A stretch of 6,606 nt of DNA from NCBI GenBank assembly GCA_021782525.1, contig JAJXUY010000087.1:1-6606 (forward strand), in the 5' to 3' direction. Below the pieces are notes generated by a model, which made no database searches, had not been told where the DNA came from, and saw only the letters and a program-made list of their open reading frames with translations. Source of the stretch: Acidobacteriota bacterium. Lineage in GTDB: Bacteria > Acidobacteriota > Thermoanaerobaculia > Thermoanaerobaculales > Thermoanaerobaculaceae. This document shows, in pieces, positions 5,378-6,606 of this stretch (its first letter is position 1; the number at the start of each line of letters is the position of its first letter). The position numbers and the translations under genes are program-made.

Positions 5378-6606
5378 TCACCGGCCGAGGAAAAGGACGT
5401 CGCCCGGCCTGATCGTGGCGTCGGCGAGGTTGTTGCGCCGCTGCAGCTCGCCGGTGGACGTCCCGAACCGCCGTGCGATCCGGTAGAGGGTGTCGCCGCG
5501 CCGGACCACGTACCTCTTCGACGCCACGCGGGCGTGCGCCTTGCGCGCCGGTGCCGACGCGACGCTGGTGCGCGCATGGGCGGTGTAGGGGCCGCGGGGA
5601 ACGATCAACGTCTGGCCGATGCGCAGCGCGCGCGGGTTCCGGAGGCCGTTGGCGGCCATGACGGCGTCCACGCTCGATCCGTACCGGTGCGCAATCGCGG
5701 CCGGGGTGTCGCCCCTTTTGACCACGTGGAGGAACCGGCGCACCCGCTCGGAGGGCGGGATCGACGCGATGATGTCGGCGATGTTCGTCTTGATCCCGCA
5801 CGGCACCGCCAGCGGGTACGTCCCGTTCGCCGGCGTGAGGCCCTGCGTCAGCGCGGGGTTCAGTGCAACCAGGGTCTGCGCGTCCAGCCCGGCCCGCTGC
5901 GCCAACACGTCGAGGTCGAGCGCACCGCGCACCGGCACCCTGGTGAAGCACTGGGGGTGCTCCTCGATCGGGGGCAGGCCGTACGCGGCCGGGTTCTTGG
6001 CCACGATCACGACGGCCCACAGCGCCGGGACGTAGTTGCGGGTCTCGCGCCGCAGGTAGCGGCGCACGGTCCAGAAGTCGGTGTCGCCCCGGCTCCGCCG
6101 CAACGCCCGCTGGATGTTGCCGGCGCCGCAGTTGTACGCCGCCAGGGCCAGTTCCCACGAGCCGAACATGTTGTGCAGGTCGCCGAGGTGCCGCACGGCC
6201 GCCTCTGTGGCGAGGTAGGGGTCGTTGCGCTCGTCGACGAGGCCGTCGGTGCGCAGGTCGTACAGACGCGCCGTTCCGGCCATGAACTGCCATAGCCCCT
6301 GCGCCCTGGCACGCGAGCGGGCGCGCGGGTTGAACGCGCTCTCGACCAGCGGCAGCCAGGCGAGGTCCTGCGGCATGTTCGCCTTCTTGAGCTCGGCGCG
6401 GATGAACGGCAGGTAGACCGAGGCGCGCTCGAAAGCGGCGATGAGGCGTTGGCGGTACGGTCCGGTGTAGAAGTCGATGAGGGACGCGACCTCGGGGTTG
6501 ACGACGACGGGGAGGTCGTACTGCGCCCGGCGCGCCCGCTCCTGCTCCTCGGTGACATGCGCCTCGGCCACCGGCTGCGGCTCCGGCGGGGTGTCGTCGG
6601 AGGCGC
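5378..6606 (-). CDS. MltD-like membrane-bound lytic transglycosylase with LysM domains, N-terminus outside window
   Basis: The frame stays open to the right edge. A GTG at 6571 is probably internal: it gives 397 residues, and the signal peptide expected for an exported enzyme is not seen. Numbering from that GTG, the SLT (GH23, family 1D) domain shows catalytic Glu77 in LPLVESAFNP, then GLWQFM (92-97), the AAYNCGAGN motif (144-152) and NYVPAL (179-184). A linker typical of MltD follows (ALNPALTQG, 236-244). Two LysM domains come next, at about 281-326 (VVKRGDTPAAIAHRYG) and 352-397 (VVRRGDTLYRIARRFG). The second ends two residues after its last strand. Such enzymes cleave the MurNAc-GlcNAc bond of peptidoglycan, leaving 1,6-anhydro-MurNAc, at the outer-membrane or periplasmic face; LysM binds the glycan. 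An Ala/Arg-rich linker (331-351) separates the LysM modules. All key active-site motifs are intact. Confidence 0.9.
   Translation of the reverse strand, partial: ASDDTPPEPQPVAEAHVTEEQERARRAQYDLPVVVNPEVASLIDFYTGPYRQRLIAAFERASVYLPFIRAELKKANMPQDLAWLPLVESAFNPRARSRARAQGLWQFMAGTARLYDLRTDGLVDERNDPYLATEAAVRHLGDLHNMFGSWELALAAYNCGAGNIQRALRRSRGDTDFWTVRRYLRRETRNYVPALWAVVIVAKNPAAYGLPPIEEHPQCFTRVPVRGALDLDVLAQRAGLDAQTLVALNPALTQGLTPANGTYPLAVPCGIKTNIADIIASIPPSERVRRFLHVVKRGDTPAAIAHRYGSSVDAVMAANGLRNPRALRIGQTLIVPRGPYTAHARTSVASAPARKAHARVASKRYVVRRGDTLYRIARRFGTSTGELQRRNNLADATIRPGDVLFLGR

Noticed and set aside
4862..6295. A 477-codon plus-strand frame over the six-helix gene and antisense to the transglycosylase
   Set aside because: It is a shadow of two genes with intact motifs; it crosses the inverted repeat and has no family signal.
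1..6606. CRISPR array, tRNA or rRNA genes, or integrase-type attachment sites
   Set aside because: No regularly spaced direct repeats, cloverleaf, rRNA core motifs or paired att-like repeats were seen on either strand.

Overview
The window is high-GC bacterial DNA. Its genes have the strong third-position G/C bias of such genomes, and long spurious reading frames run opposite the real genes. A GroEL tail ending in a Gly/Met-rich stretch and an MltD-type lytic transglycosylase with LysM domains suggest a diderm (Gram-negative-type) bacterium. Gene order and spacer style would suit an environmental Acidobacteriota-like or similar high-GC lineage. That placement is inference from general impression, not from a marker gene.

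Layout, left to right. (1) The last 31 codons of groEL (+) are followed by a CCGTGGT/A heptamer repeat and a perfect 10-bp terminator hairpin. (2) A convergent gene for an ExoD-family membrane protein (-) has its own hairpin. It appears to start close to a TATAGT box with no Shine-Dalgarno, so it may be leaderless. (3) An 865-base non-coding gap (1053-1917) holds a decayed N-terminal fragment of an IS256-family transposase (-), a consensus TTGACA promoter pointing right, and a roughly 290-nt GC-rich leader with possible structure. (4) A tight three-gene set (+) follows: an Nramp/SLC11-related transporter with a substituted metal site, a soluble protein with PRC-barrel, MgtE_N and CBS domains, and a previously uncalled 36-codon single-helix membrane protein. 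(5) Next is a six-helix membrane protein (+). (6) A 31-35 bp purine/pyrimidine inverted repeat separates it from a convergent, 5'-truncated MltD-like lytic transglycosylase (-).

The most interesting unit is the operon at 1918-4656. The transporter lacks the Asn, Ala and Met that normally coordinate soft transition metals in Nramp proteins. The next gene encodes the cytosolic sensing part of the MgtE Mg2+ channel (MgtE_N plus CBS pair), without its channel domain and with PRC-barrel modules instead. A reasonable hypothesis is a Mg2+ (or other hard divalent ion) uptake system in which an MgtE-like sensor protein gates an Nramp-fold carrier, possibly with a small membrane subunit. The flanking genes (groEL, exoD, the six-helix protein and mltD-like) look like ordinary chromosomal housekeeping and envelope genes.
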